DNA from: Blastococcus capsensis | Lineage (GTDB): Bacteria; Actinomycetota; Actinomycetes; Mycobacteriales; Geodermatophilaceae | Direction: 5' to 3' | DNA: 64,000 bases | Assembly: GCF_030165005.1 (NCBI RefSeq) | Contig: NZ_JASNNW010000010.1 | Coordinates: 62,001-126,000, forward strand | In this document: one piece after another, positions 1-7,517 of the stretch | Numbering within the stretch: position 1 is the first letter of the stretch | Layout: every line of letters starts with the position of its first letter | Notes under the pieces: generated by a model | Told to the model about the DNA's origin: nothing | What the model saw: only the letters and a program-made list of their open reading frames with translations | Database searches by the model: none | Translations under genes and position numbers: made by a program

Positions 1-14
1 TCGGGGCGGCGGTG

Positions 15-380
15 TCAGGCGCTGATCGAGCTGCGGCGCTGCAGGCGCACCCGACGGCGCTCCCGCTCCGAGAGCCCGCCCCAGATGCCGAACCGCTCGT
101 CGCTGGCCAGGGCGTACTCCAGGCACTCGGCCCGCACCGGGCAGCCGGCGCAGACCCGCTTGGCGTCCCGCGTGGAGCCGCCCTTGTCCGGGAAGAAGGC
201 CTCGGGGTCGGTCTCGGCGCACAGCGCGTCCAGCCGCCACTCGTCGTCGGCGCCGGTGGCTGCCCACTCCGGGGCGTCGAAGGGCCGGTTCCACTCGGGC
301 GCGTCGAACGGCTCGGGCACCGGCGGGGCGGCGGGCACGCCGGGGAGGAGCGTCAGGGACGGGCGGGAGAAGGAAGGCAT
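15..380 (-). CDS. WhiB-family iron-sulfur transcriptional regulator
   Basis: Predicted 121-aa WhiB-like protein, a small [4Fe-4S] actinobacterial regulator that usually works with a sigma factor. Four cysteines (about residues 54, 77, 80 and 86) form the C-x22-C-x2-C-x5-C cluster ligand pattern, followed by the GIWGG turn (98-102) and a basic C-terminal DNA-contact tail rich in Arg. The ATG at 380 is preferred over the in-frame ATG at 407 because GAGGAG lies 6 nt before it. The N-terminal 40 residues carry a short PFDAPEW duplication. The arrangement resembles the WhiB2/WhmD or WhiB1 groups, but the exact paralogue cannot be fixed from sequence alone. Confidence 0.93.
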   Translation of the reverse strand: MPSFSRPSLTLLPGVPAAPPVPEPFDAPEWNRPFDAPEWAATGADDEWRLDALCAETDPEAFFPDKGGSTRDAKRVCAGCPVRAECLEYALASDERFGIWGGLSERERRRVRLQRRSSISA

Positions 381-573
381 GGGAAGCTCCTCGGAGGTGG
401 GGTGCACGCCGGATGACGGTCTGGCAGGGCGTGCTTGCTGTCAGTGACGTTACGGGCACGCGGGCCGACGGGGCACCGGCACAAAAAACCGAAACGGTCG
501 CGTCCGTTTGGAAAGTCCTGCCGTGGCGCAGCGCCCCGGTGGCACCTGACCAGCGGAACCGGCCGGCCCTGCC

Positions 574-579
574 TAGCCT
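574..579 (+). promoter_or_regulatory. Probable -10 hexamer of a leaderless mscS transcript
   Basis: TAGCCT lies 6 nt before the GTG start codon of the MscS gene, and no Shine-Dalgarno sequence is present. This spacing is what is expected when transcription starts on the start codon itself. Confidence 0.45.
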
Positions 580-585
580 CCGGGG

Positions 586-1473
586 GTGGCCGTACAGCAT
601 CTGGTGATCCCATGGGCGGCCGAGGACCCGGTGGTGGTCACCGACACCATCACCTGGCAGGAGGCGGTCCAGGCGCTGGTCGTCTTCGTGCTCGGCATCG
701 TGCTGGCCGCCGTCGTCCGCAGGGGAATGGTCCGGGCGATCGACCGCGAGGGCAGCCGCCACGTCGGCCGCGTCGTCGGCCGGTTCGTGAGCGTCGTGAT
801 CGCGGCCGTCGGTGCGGTCTACGCGCTCGGGATGGTCGGCGTGCGCATCGGTCCGCTGCTCGGCGCGCTGGGCGTGGGTGGCATCGCGATCGCCTTCGCC
901 GCCCAGGACATCCTGCAGAACTTCATCGCGGGAGTGCTCCTGCAGGTCCGGCACCCGTTCCGTGTGGGCGACCAGATCGGCAGCGGCGACCACGAGGGCG
1001 TGGTCGACGACGTGAACCTGCGCACGACGGTCCTGAACACGTACGACGGCCTGGTCGTGTACCTGCCCAACGCCGAGGTGCTCAAGAACCCGATCATCAA
1101 CTACACCCGGACACCGGTGAGCCGCACGTCGCTCACCGTGGGGCTGCCCTACGACGCCGACCTGCAGCGCGCGCGGGAAGTGCTGCTGCAGGCCTGCCGC
1201 GACACCGACGAGGTGCAGAGCAGCCCGCCGCCCGAGGTCTGGGTGGAGGAGTTGCCGGACTCCTCGATCAACGTCGCCGTGCGCTACTGGCACCCGGCCG
1301 ACATCGCCAGCCGGTGGCGGGTGCGCAGCGCGGTCGCCGTCTCCCTCAAGACGGCGCTGGACGCGGCCGGGATCTCGATCCCGTTCCCGCAGCGGGTGCT
1401 CTGGTTCGCCCCGGAGAGCGGGGCCGCCGTCTCGGGCGCAGACGCGGGCGGCCCGGGGCGGCGCGCGGACTGA
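586..1473 (+). CDS. MscS-family mechanosensitive ion channel
   Basis: Predicted 295-aa small-conductance mechanosensitive channel. Three membrane segments are visible (about 22-42, 63-85 and 88-113). The third is the Gly/Ala-rich pore helix containing GVGGIAIAFAAQDILQNF, followed by the beta domain (FRVGDQI, VVYLPNAEV, NPIINYTR), all hallmarks of MscS. It would release solutes from the cytoplasm on hypo-osmotic shock. The GTG start is chosen because a TANNNT hexamer sits 6 nt upstream and the pore-domain spacing fits the family. It stands alone between whiB (divergent) and the helicase (convergent). Confidence 0.93.
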   Translation: MAVQHLVIPWAAEDPVVVTDTITWQEAVQALVVFVLGIVLAAVVRRGMVRAIDREGSRHVGRVVGRFVSVVIAAVGAVYALGMVGVRIGPLLGALGVGGIAIAFAAQDILQNFIAGVLLQVRHPFRVGDQIGSGDHEGVVDDVNLRTTVLNTYDGLVVYLPNAEVLKNPIINYTRTPVSRTSLTVGLPYDADLQRAREVLLQACRDTDEVQSSPPPEVWVEELPDSSINVAVRYWHPADIASRWRVRSAVAVSLKTALDAAGISIPFPQRVLWFAPESGAAVSGADAGGPGRRAD

Positions 1474-3282
1474 TCAGCCGCGGCGGCTGCGGCCCCGGGG
1501 GCCGCCCTGCCGCCCGCCCAAGGCCCGGCCGGCCGCCCGGCCGGCGGTCCGGCGACCGCCCGTGCTCGGGCGGCGGTCCCGCTCGCCGCCCCCGCGGCCG
1601 GCGGGGGCGCTGCAGGGCCGGCAGGTGGTGAACCACGGCGCGATCGCGCTGCCGCACTCCGCGCACTTGCCCGACCGGCCGAGCGCGATGGCGTCGGGGA
1701 GCAGCTCGCTGATCATCTCCGCGCACTCCTCCTCGACCCACGCGGCGTCGTCACTGGTCAGGCCGGCGACACCGGGGAACTGGCGGAGCAGCGTCTGCGC
1801 GTCGCGGGCAGCGGCGGCCGCCTGCTCGAACTCCTCCACGCCGGCGCCACGCGGGACGTCGGGCAGCACGGTCTCCGGCTGCACGGGCAGCCCGGCCGCG
1901 TGGCGCAGCGCGGCCTGCGCGAGGACCAGCCAGCGGGTGCGCCGCGGCGGGTTGTAGTCGATGGCCAGGTTGACCAGCCGCCAGACGGTGTCGAGGTCGC
2001 CGGCGGCGTCGAGTGGGCCGCGCAGCAGCGGCAGCAGGGCGTGCACGCGGACGATCAGGCTGGTGACGTCGTCCGGGGTCATCGCGTGGTCGCGGGTGGC
2101 GGCCCGGGCCCAGGCCATCCACCGGGTGAGCGCCTCGGGCAGGTCCACGGCCTCGAACGCGCCGAGGTCGGCCAGCTCCGGCCGCAGCCGGGGAGCACGC
2201 TTGGGCAGGTCGCTCATCGCGTCCCCGCGCGCCACGGCCGCGCCGGCGGTCAGCACCCCCTGGTCGGCCCGCAGCCCGGTCACCCCGGTCAGCACGCCCA
2301 CCTGGCCGTGGCCGGTGAGGCCGTAGCGCCCCGCGCGGCCGGCGATCTGGGCGGTCTCCCAGCTGCGCAGCGGGCGGACCTTCGTCCCGTCGAACTTGGT
2401 GGTCTCGGCGAACAGCACCGTGGTGGCCGGCACGTTGATGCCGTGGCCGATCACGTCGGTGGTGACCAGCACCTCGACCTCGCCGCTGGTGAAGCGCTCG
2501 ATCACCTCGCGGCGGGTGGCCGGCGGGAGCGCCCCGTAGAGGACCCCGACCTTGCCCGGCCGGTGCTGGTCCAGCTCCGCGGCGGCGGCGTAGACGGTCT
2601 TGCGGGAGAAGGCCACCACGAGGGTCTGCGGGCGCACGTCGGCGGGCCGGACCGGTGCCCGGAGCACGTCGAGCCGCGACAGCCGCTTGTGGTTGACGAC
2701 CGTGACGTGCTCGGCGTCGGACACCAGCGGCTTCAGCAGCAGGTAGGCCTCGGCCGCGGAGATCAGGTGCATCTCGCGGTACTCGCCGGTGAGCAGCAGC
2801 CGGGCCCAGTGGTGGCCGCGGTCGGGGTCGGCGATCCAGTGCGACTCGTCGAGGACGAGGAGCTCGCCGCGTAGCGGCGCCTTCTCGACCGTGCAGCAGA
2901 CGATCGGCGCGAACGGATCGATCTCCTCCTCGCCGGTGGACAGGCCCACCGTGCCGGGCGGGAGCTGGGCCGACAGCTTGGCGTAGGCCTCGTGGGCGAG
3001 CTGGCGCAGCGGTGCGGCGTAGACCCCGGAGCCGGTGGCGGCCAGCGCCTGCAGCGACTCGTACGTCTTTCCGGAATTGGTCGGGCCGAGGTGGAATACG
3101 ACCTCGGCCGGCCGCACCGTCCGCATCGGCAGCGCGGGGGACGCGCCCTCCACCCAGCTCGCCTGCGCGAGCCGCTCCTGGCGGGCGGCGGCGCGGTCGA
3201 TGTCGCGCGCCGCCGACTGGCGGCCGGTGGAGCGTTCCCGGCGCCGCGAGGTGGCGGCGGACCGGGCGGGGGTGTCAGGCAA
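1474..3282 (-). CDS. SUV3-like DExH-box RNA helicase with C-terminal zinc-ribbon-like motif
   Basis: Predicted 602-aa helicase. Walker A GPTNSGKT (about 66-73), the Walker B box LDESH (about 144-148), motif FSRKT and the motif VI stretch QIAGRAGRYG match the SUV3 family, known from the mitochondrial degradosome and also found in actinobacteria. It should unwind RNA or RNA/DNA duplexes using ATP. Near the C-terminus CAEC and CRPC pairs (about 12 residues apart) suggest a small zinc ribbon, after which the chain is Arg/Gly-rich and probably disordered or nucleic-acid binding. The TTG start at 3282 is preferred because GAAGGA lies 6 nt upstream; the open frame continues further 5' without recognizable homology. 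Confidence 0.85.
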   Translation of the reverse strand: MPDTPARSAATSRRRERSTGRQSAARDIDRAAARQERLAQASWVEGASPALPMRTVRPAEVVFHLGPTNSGKTYESLQALAATGSGVYAAPLRQLAHEAYAKLSAQLPPGTVGLSTGEEEIDPFAPIVCCTVEKAPLRGELLVLDESHWIADPDRGHHWARLLLTGEYREMHLISAAEAYLLLKPLVSDAEHVTVVNHKRLSRLDVLRAPVRPADVRPQTLVVAFSRKTVYAAAAELDQHRPGKVGVLYGALPPATRREVIERFTSGEVEVLVTTDVIGHGINVPATTVLFAETTKFDGTKVRPLRSWETAQIAGRAGRYGLTGHGQVGVLTGVTGLRADQGVLTAGAAVARGDAMSDLPKRAPRLRPELADLGAFEAVDLPEALTRWMAWARAATRDHAMTPDDVTSLIVRVHALLPLLRGPLDAAGDLDTVWRLVNLAIDYNPPRRTRWLVLAQAALRHAAGLPVQPETVLPDVPRGAGVEEFEQAAAAARDAQTLLRQFPGVAGLTSDDAAWVEEECAEMISELLPDAIALGRSGKCAECGSAIAPWFTTCRPCSAPAGRGGGERDRRPSTGGRRTAGRAAGRALGGRQGGPRGRSRRG

Positions 3283-3428
3283 GCGGAATCCTTCGGATGA
3301 GCAGCATGGGGGTCGACGCCGCGCGGGCGACGGACCGTCTCTCCAGCAAACACCGGGAGTGATCGATCCATGCCCGCGGGGGCCGGCCCGGCCGTGGAGG
3401 CCGCGCCGGCCGCATGCGGCATCCGGTG

Positions 3429-5624
3429 TCAGGAGGCGGCGCTGACCGTCTCCCGGTGCCGCCCGGGCGCGGGTGCCGCCTTCTGCGGTCCGGCGCCCTC
3501 GACGTCGAGGGCGGGCAGCCAGTGCAGCCAGCGCGGCAGCCACCACGCCCGACCGCCGAGCAGCGCGAGGGCCGCGGGCACCAGCACCATCCGGACGACG
3601 AAGGCGTCGAAGACGATGCCGGTCGCCAGGGCGAAGGCGATCGACTTGATGGTCGCCTCACCCGCGGGGACGAAGCCGGCGAACACCGAGAACATGATCA
3701 GCGCCGCCGCGACGACGACCGGGGCGGCCTGCCGGAAGCCGGTGCGGATGGACTCCACCGCACGGGCGCCGGAGCTGTGCGCCTCGTGCATCCGCGACAC
3801 CAGGAAGATCTGGTAGTCCATCGCCAGCCCGAAGAGGATGCCGATCACCAGGATCGGGGTGAGGCTGATCAGCGGGCCGGTGGTGTCGAGGTTGACCAGG
3901 TCGGCGAGCCAGCCCCACTGGAACACCGCGACGGTGGTCCCGAGCGAGGCCGCGATGGTCAGCAGGAAGCCCAGCACTCCGACCAGCGGCACCAGCAGCG
4001 AGCGGAAGACCAGCACGAGCAGCACGAGCGCCAGGCCGACGACCAGGGCGAGGTAGACCGGCAGCGCCTCGTCCAGGCTGCGCGCGACGTCCACGCTGAC
4101 CGCGGTCTGGCCGGTGACCGACGCCTCGGCCCCGTCCAGGCCGGCGAGCTGGGCCCGCAGGTCGGCGACCAGCTGCTCGGTCGCCGGGTCGGTCGGGCCG
4201 GACTGCGGGATGACGGTGAGCAGCGCCGCGCTCCCGTCGGGGTTCGGGACCGGCGGGGTGACCAGTGCGACGTCGTCCAGCTGGGCGACCGACGTGCTCG
4301 CCGAGGCGGCCGCGCCGGCGGCGTCGTCGCCCTCGAACAGGATGGTGATCGGCCCGTTGGAGCCGGCGCCGAAGCCCTCGGCCAGCAGCTCCTGCGCCCG
4401 GGCCTGGGTGGAGTCCTCGCCGGGGGTCTGGACCAGGGTCGTCCGCATCGAGAAGAACGGGATCGACACGACCCCCAGCGCCGCGATGGTCAGCAGCAGC
4501 GACAGCACGCGCCGGCGGGTGACGGCGCGCGCCCAGCCGGCGAGGAAGCCGCGGCCTCCGGCGGGCGCGGCGTCGCCGGCGGTCGCCGCCTGCGCGGCGG
4601 CGCGCTGCTTCTCGGGCAGCGCCCGGTGGCCGAGGTAGCCGAGGACGGCCGGGACCAGGGTCAGGGCGACCAGGACCGATATGACGACGGTCAGTGCCGC
4701 GGCGACACCCATCTGGGTCAGGAACGGGATGCCGACGACGGACAGCCCGGCCAGCGCGATGACCACGGTCAGGCCGGCGGTGACCACGGCCGAGCCCGCC
4801 GTGCCGACGGCCGTGGCGATCGCGGCGCCGACGTCGGCCCCGGAGCGCAGCTCCTGCCGGTACCGCGTCACGATGAACAGCGCGTAGTCGATGCCGACGG
4901 CCAGGCCCAGCATCGCGGCCAGCGTCGGGGTGGTCGAGGACAGGTCGAGAAAGCCGGTCGCGATCGTGACGCCCAGGACGCCGATGCCGACGCCGACGAT
5001 CGCGGTGAGCAGGTTCATGCCGGCCACGGCGAGCGAGCCGTAGGTGACCGCCAGGACCACCAGCGCCACGACGACGCCGATCGCCTCGGTCGGCCCGCCG
5101 ACGTGCGGCGCCTGCTGGGTGGCCTCGCCGGACACCTCGACGGTCAGCCCGCCCGCGCGGGCGTCCTCCAGGGCCGCGAGCAGCGCGTCCTGCTGTTCGG
5201 GGGTGACCTCGCCGGGCACTGCGTCGTAGGTGACCGTGCTGTAGGCGGTGTCCTGCTGCTGGTTGACCGACGGCGTGGCCGGGTCCAGCGGGTTGGTCGC
5301 GCCGGCGACACCGGGCAGCCCGCCCAGCTCGGTGACCAGCGCGGAGACCGCGCCGGCGTTCTCGGGCGTGGTCAGCGTCCCGCCGTCCGGTGCGGCCACG
5401 ACGACCCGGGCGGTGGCGCCCTCACCGCGCGCGCCGAACTCCTCGCCGATCCGCTCCAGCGCGGTGGTGGACTCCTGCCCGGGGATGGAGAAGCTGCTCG
5501 AGGTCTCCCCGGCCAGGGTGGCCGCGCCGGCCCCTCCGCCGACGAGCAGGATCAGCCAGACGGCGATCACCGGGAGCCGGTGCCGGTGCGCGAACGCGCC
5601 GAGTGGGGACAGCGCAACAGCCAT
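3429..5624 (-). CDS. MMPL/RND-superfamily membrane transporter
   Basis: Predicted 731-aa integral membrane protein of the MMPL (YdfJ-like) branch of the RND superfamily. It shows one N-terminal transmembrane helix, an extracytoplasmic loop of about 130 residues, a five-helix block containing the typical GIDYALFIVTRYR motif, then the same layout repeated with GLAMDYQIFLVSRMHE in the second half. Such proteins export lipids or hydrophobic drugs using the proton gradient. It begins 6 bp after the TetR gene on the same strand, so the two form an operon and the exporter is very likely controlled by that repressor. The substrate is unknown. Confidence 0.92.
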   Translation of the reverse strand: MAVALSPLGAFAHRHRLPVIAVWLILLVGGGAGAATLAGETSSSFSIPGQESTTALERIGEEFGARGEGATARVVVAAPDGGTLTTPENAGAVSALVTELGGLPGVAGATNPLDPATPSVNQQQDTAYSTVTYDAVPGEVTPEQQDALLAALEDARAGGLTVEVSGEATQQAPHVGGPTEAIGVVVALVVLAVTYGSLAVAGMNLLTAIVGVGIGVLGVTIATGFLDLSSTTPTLAAMLGLAVGIDYALFIVTRYRQELRSGADVGAAIATAVGTAGSAVVTAGLTVVIALAGLSVVGIPFLTQMGVAAALTVVISVLVALTLVPAVLGYLGHRALPEKQRAAAQAATAGDAAPAGGRGFLAGWARAVTRRRVLSLLLTIAALGVVSIPFFSMRTTLVQTPGEDSTQARAQELLAEGFGAGSNGPITILFEGDDAAGAAASASTSVAQLDDVALVTPPVPNPDGSAALLTVIPQSGPTDPATEQLVADLRAQLAGLDGAEASVTGQTAVSVDVARSLDEALPVYLALVVGLALVLLVLVFRSLLVPLVGVLGFLLTIAASLGTTVAVFQWGWLADLVNLDTTGPLISLTPILVIGILFGLAMDYQIFLVSRMHEAHSSGARAVESIRTGFRQAAPVVVAAALIMFSVFAGFVPAGEATIKSIAFALATGIVFDAFVVRMVLVPAALALLGGRAWWLPRWLHWLPALDVEGAGPQKAAPAPGRHRETVSAAS

Positions 5625-5630
5625 GCGGGA

Positions 5631-6230
5631 TCAGGCCTCCACCTGGTCGGTACGGGGAAGAGCAGCGCCGGCACCGGGGTGCCCGAGCGCGTCGAAACAG
5701 GTGGCGACGATGTAGGGCCGCCAGGTGGTGGCCGCGTCCTGCTGCCGGGCGGCGAGCACGAGGACGGCGAGCGCGCTCAGCGCGCCCACCACCCGGACGG
5801 CCCGCTCCGACACCGGCGCCCCGGCCTCCACGCCGAACGCCTGCAGCGCGGCCGCAGCCGCCACGTCGACCTCGGGAGCAGGCGCCCCCGGGTCCGCCTG
5901 CATCACCGGCGCCAGCAGGAGGGCCACCAGGCCCGGGTGCGCCAGGGCGACGTCGACCAGCACATCGATGGCGTACCGGTCGCGCGCCGGCCCGTGCGGC
6001 AGGTCGGCGACGCGGTCGAGCACCCGCTGCCCGAGGGAGCCCGCCTGCGCGAGCACCGCTCCGTGCAGCGCCTCCTTGCTGGGGAAGTGGTGCAGCAGCC
6101 CGGCCTTGGACAACCCGACCGCGTCGGCGACGTCCTGCAACGAGGTCTTCGCGAAGCCGCGCCGGGCGAAGAGGGCTGCGGCGCGGTCGAGGATGCCCTC
6201 GTCGACCTGCTGCCGGAACGGTCGTGTCAC
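5631..6230 (-). CDS. TetR-family repressor of the MMPL exporter operon
   Basis: Predicted 199-aa TetR regulator. The N-terminal helix-turn-helix (about 10-55) has the standard LFARRGFAKTSLQDVADAVGLS and LLHHFPSKEAL blocks; the C-terminal ligand domain is family-specific. The GTG start at 6230 follows a TACCCT hexamer by 6 nt, suggesting a leaderless transcript. Just upstream lies a strong inverted repeat (6249-6288) at the place expected for an autoregulatory operator. It is cotranscribed with the MMPL exporter immediately downstream. Confidence 0.92.
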   Translation of the reverse strand: MTRPFRQQVDEGILDRAAALFARRGFAKTSLQDVADAVGLSKAGLLHHFPSKEALHGAVLAQAGSLGQRVLDRVADLPHGPARDRYAIDVLVDVALAHPGLVALLLAPVMQADPGAPAPEVDVAAAAALQAFGVEAGAPVSERAVRVVGALSALAVLVLAARQQDAATTWRPYIVATCFDALGHPGAGAALPRTDQVEA

Positions 6231-6236
6231 GCGCTC

Positions 6237-6242
6237 AGGGTA
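6237..6242 (-). promoter_or_regulatory. Probable -10 hexamer of the tetR-MMPL operon
   Basis: Read on the minus strand this is TACCCT, 6 nt before the GTG start of the TetR gene. The operator begins 7 bp further upstream, so repressor binding would cover the -35 region. Confidence 0.45.
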
Positions 6243-6248
6243 CGGGGT

Positions 6249-6288
6249 ACCGACCGTTTCGGTAGGTGAACCGACCGAAACGGTCGGT
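6249..6288. promoter_or_regulatory. Double TetR operator
   Basis: A 15-bp arm ACCGACCGTTTCGGT at 6249-6263 is repeated as its exact reverse complement at 6274-6288. The right copy extends to a 19-bp palindrome (6270-6288) with ACCGACCG and CGGTCGGT half-sites around AAA. It sits directly upstream of the TetR gene promoter, which supports autorepression; possible dimer-of-dimers binding is inferred. Confidence 0.75.
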
Positions 6289-6404
6289 AATCTTCGTCAT
6301 GCCCGCCGAGCGGGATCCTCAGCCTCCGGGGGCCGCACCACGCGCGTGCCGTCCGACGGGGTGCGGTGCCCGCCCCGCCGGGGCGGCCCCACCGGCGCCC
6401 CGCC

Positions 6405-6540
6405 TCGCGGAACCGGGCGGCCACCGTCTCCGTCTCCGGCGCCGGTCCGTGCGGCGAGACGAGGACCCACTCGCCGGTGAGCCGGTCGAGCCGCCGGTGC
6501 GTCGCGTCGAACACCGCTTCAGGATGGGGACCACCCGTCC
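6405..6540 (-). pseudogene. Possible remnant of galactose-1-phosphate uridylyltransferase
   Basis: On the minus strand a short frame reads FDATHRRLDRLTGEWVLVSP followed by H, which matches the conserved N-terminal block of GalT (R.xPLTGEWVLVSPHR). After about 30 residues the homology ends and no HPH active-site region or zinc ligands follow. It therefore looks like a 5' fragment left after deletion of a galT gene. The match is short, so a chance resemblance cannot be excluded. Nothing else convincing is seen between 6289 and 6559. Confidence 0.35.
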
Positions 6541-6559
6541 GTTCCGCGAAGACCCCGGC

Positions 6560-6847
6560 TCAGGTATCGAACTGGATCCGGACGATCTCCTCGCTGATCG
6601 GGCCGAACAGCTCCCGCCGGACCCGGTTGTGCTCGGCCTCGGCGTCGTAGGCACGGTAGGCGTCCGCGTCCTCGAAGTCCGCGGTGATCGAGAAACTCCA
6701 GTTGCCGGGGCGCAGGCCCGCGTCGACGCCGACCCGCATGTCGAGGCAGCCGGGCGGGTGCAGGGCGACGATCGCCGCCAGTGCCTGCTCGACCTGTTCA
6801 CGCCGGACCCCGGCTCGCACTCGGCCCACGACGACGTTGCGGATCAC
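6560..6847 (-). CDS. Dabb-domain (stress-responsive alpha/beta barrel) protein
   Basis: Predicted 95-aa protein of the Dabb family of dimeric ferredoxin-like barrels. It begins VIRNVVVGRVRAG and shows the typical WSFSITADFEDADAYRAY strand-helix block and a C-terminal EIVRIQFDT strand. The full length equals one domain. The GTG at 6847 is used because GGAG lies 7 nt upstream; an open frame continues further 5' but has no family similarity. Members are linked to stress responses or small-molecule binding; no specific substrate can be inferred here. Confidence 0.82.
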   Translation of the reverse strand: MIRNVVVGRVRAGVRREQVEQALAAIVALHPPGCLDMRVGVDAGLRPGNWSFSITADFEDADAYRAYDAEAEHNRVRRELFGPISEEIVRIQFDT

Positions 6848-7517
6848 GGACCCACTCCAGCACAGCAGCCGGGTGCGCGCAGGTCGGTCGCTCGCAGAGG
6901 CGGACGTCGGCGTCCCGGAGGTCGTCGTGCCCGTACCTGGCGGACACGACGACCGGCACCACCGCGCGACACCCCGTCGGGCGCGGAAGGCGGCGACAGC
7001 GTGGCCAGATCCACCTCCGAGTCGACCGCCTCGCCGCGAGCCACGATTCCGGCGCACTCCGACAACGGGATCTCCTCGAGCGCCGGTGCGAGGAGCAAGG
7101 CGAATCCGAGGATCGGTACGAGGTACGGGAACACCCAGGGAGGCTGCTGGCGCAGGCGTCGGAGAGTGCCGAGACGGAGGGGCTCGCCGGCGGCCTGGAC
7201 GGCGGCGGGGACGAAGCGCCCGGGGACGTGCCGCCGGCCTGCACCGCCTGCTCACCGTTCGCGGCAGCGCCCCGGTCGGGTTCGCGGCCGGCCGGCCGCT
7301 GAGCAGCGCTGCAACGTCGCAGGGGACTGGACCGGCGACGGCTCACGGCGGCGAGTCAGCTGCGGTCGTCCGGCGCGAGGGTCCCTCGACTGGGTAGCGT
7401 GGGCATTCGGTCGGGACGCTGCCGCTGTGGCGCGCTTCCGGTGTGCGGGGGGACGTCGTACTCCCCGGTCGGAACCAATCTGTGCCGCCGGCCGGCACCG
7501 TCGCCGGAACGAGGGTC
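6848..7517. other. Gene-poor stretch without a supportable gene
   Basis: About 670 bp with several short open frames but no recognizable protein family or ribosome-binding site. A minus-strand frame at about 7000-7134 begins with a hydrophobic helix (FPYLVPILGFALLLAPALEE) and then loses character; part of this stretch is visibly lower in GC than its neighbours. It may be a decayed gene or the upstream region of the phosphatase gene. Confidence 0.4.

Noticed and set aside
3414-6269. Very long open frame on the plus strand across the MMPL/TetR genes
   Set aside because: Antisense shadow of real genes. Its translation is His/Gln/Asp/Gly/Arg-rich without any domain, as expected in high-GC DNA.
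6844-7134. Possible small hydrophobic protein (FPYLVPILGF...)
   Set aside because: No ribosome-binding site, the C-terminal half loses any protein character and overlaps the Dabb gene upstream region; support too weak to call a gene.
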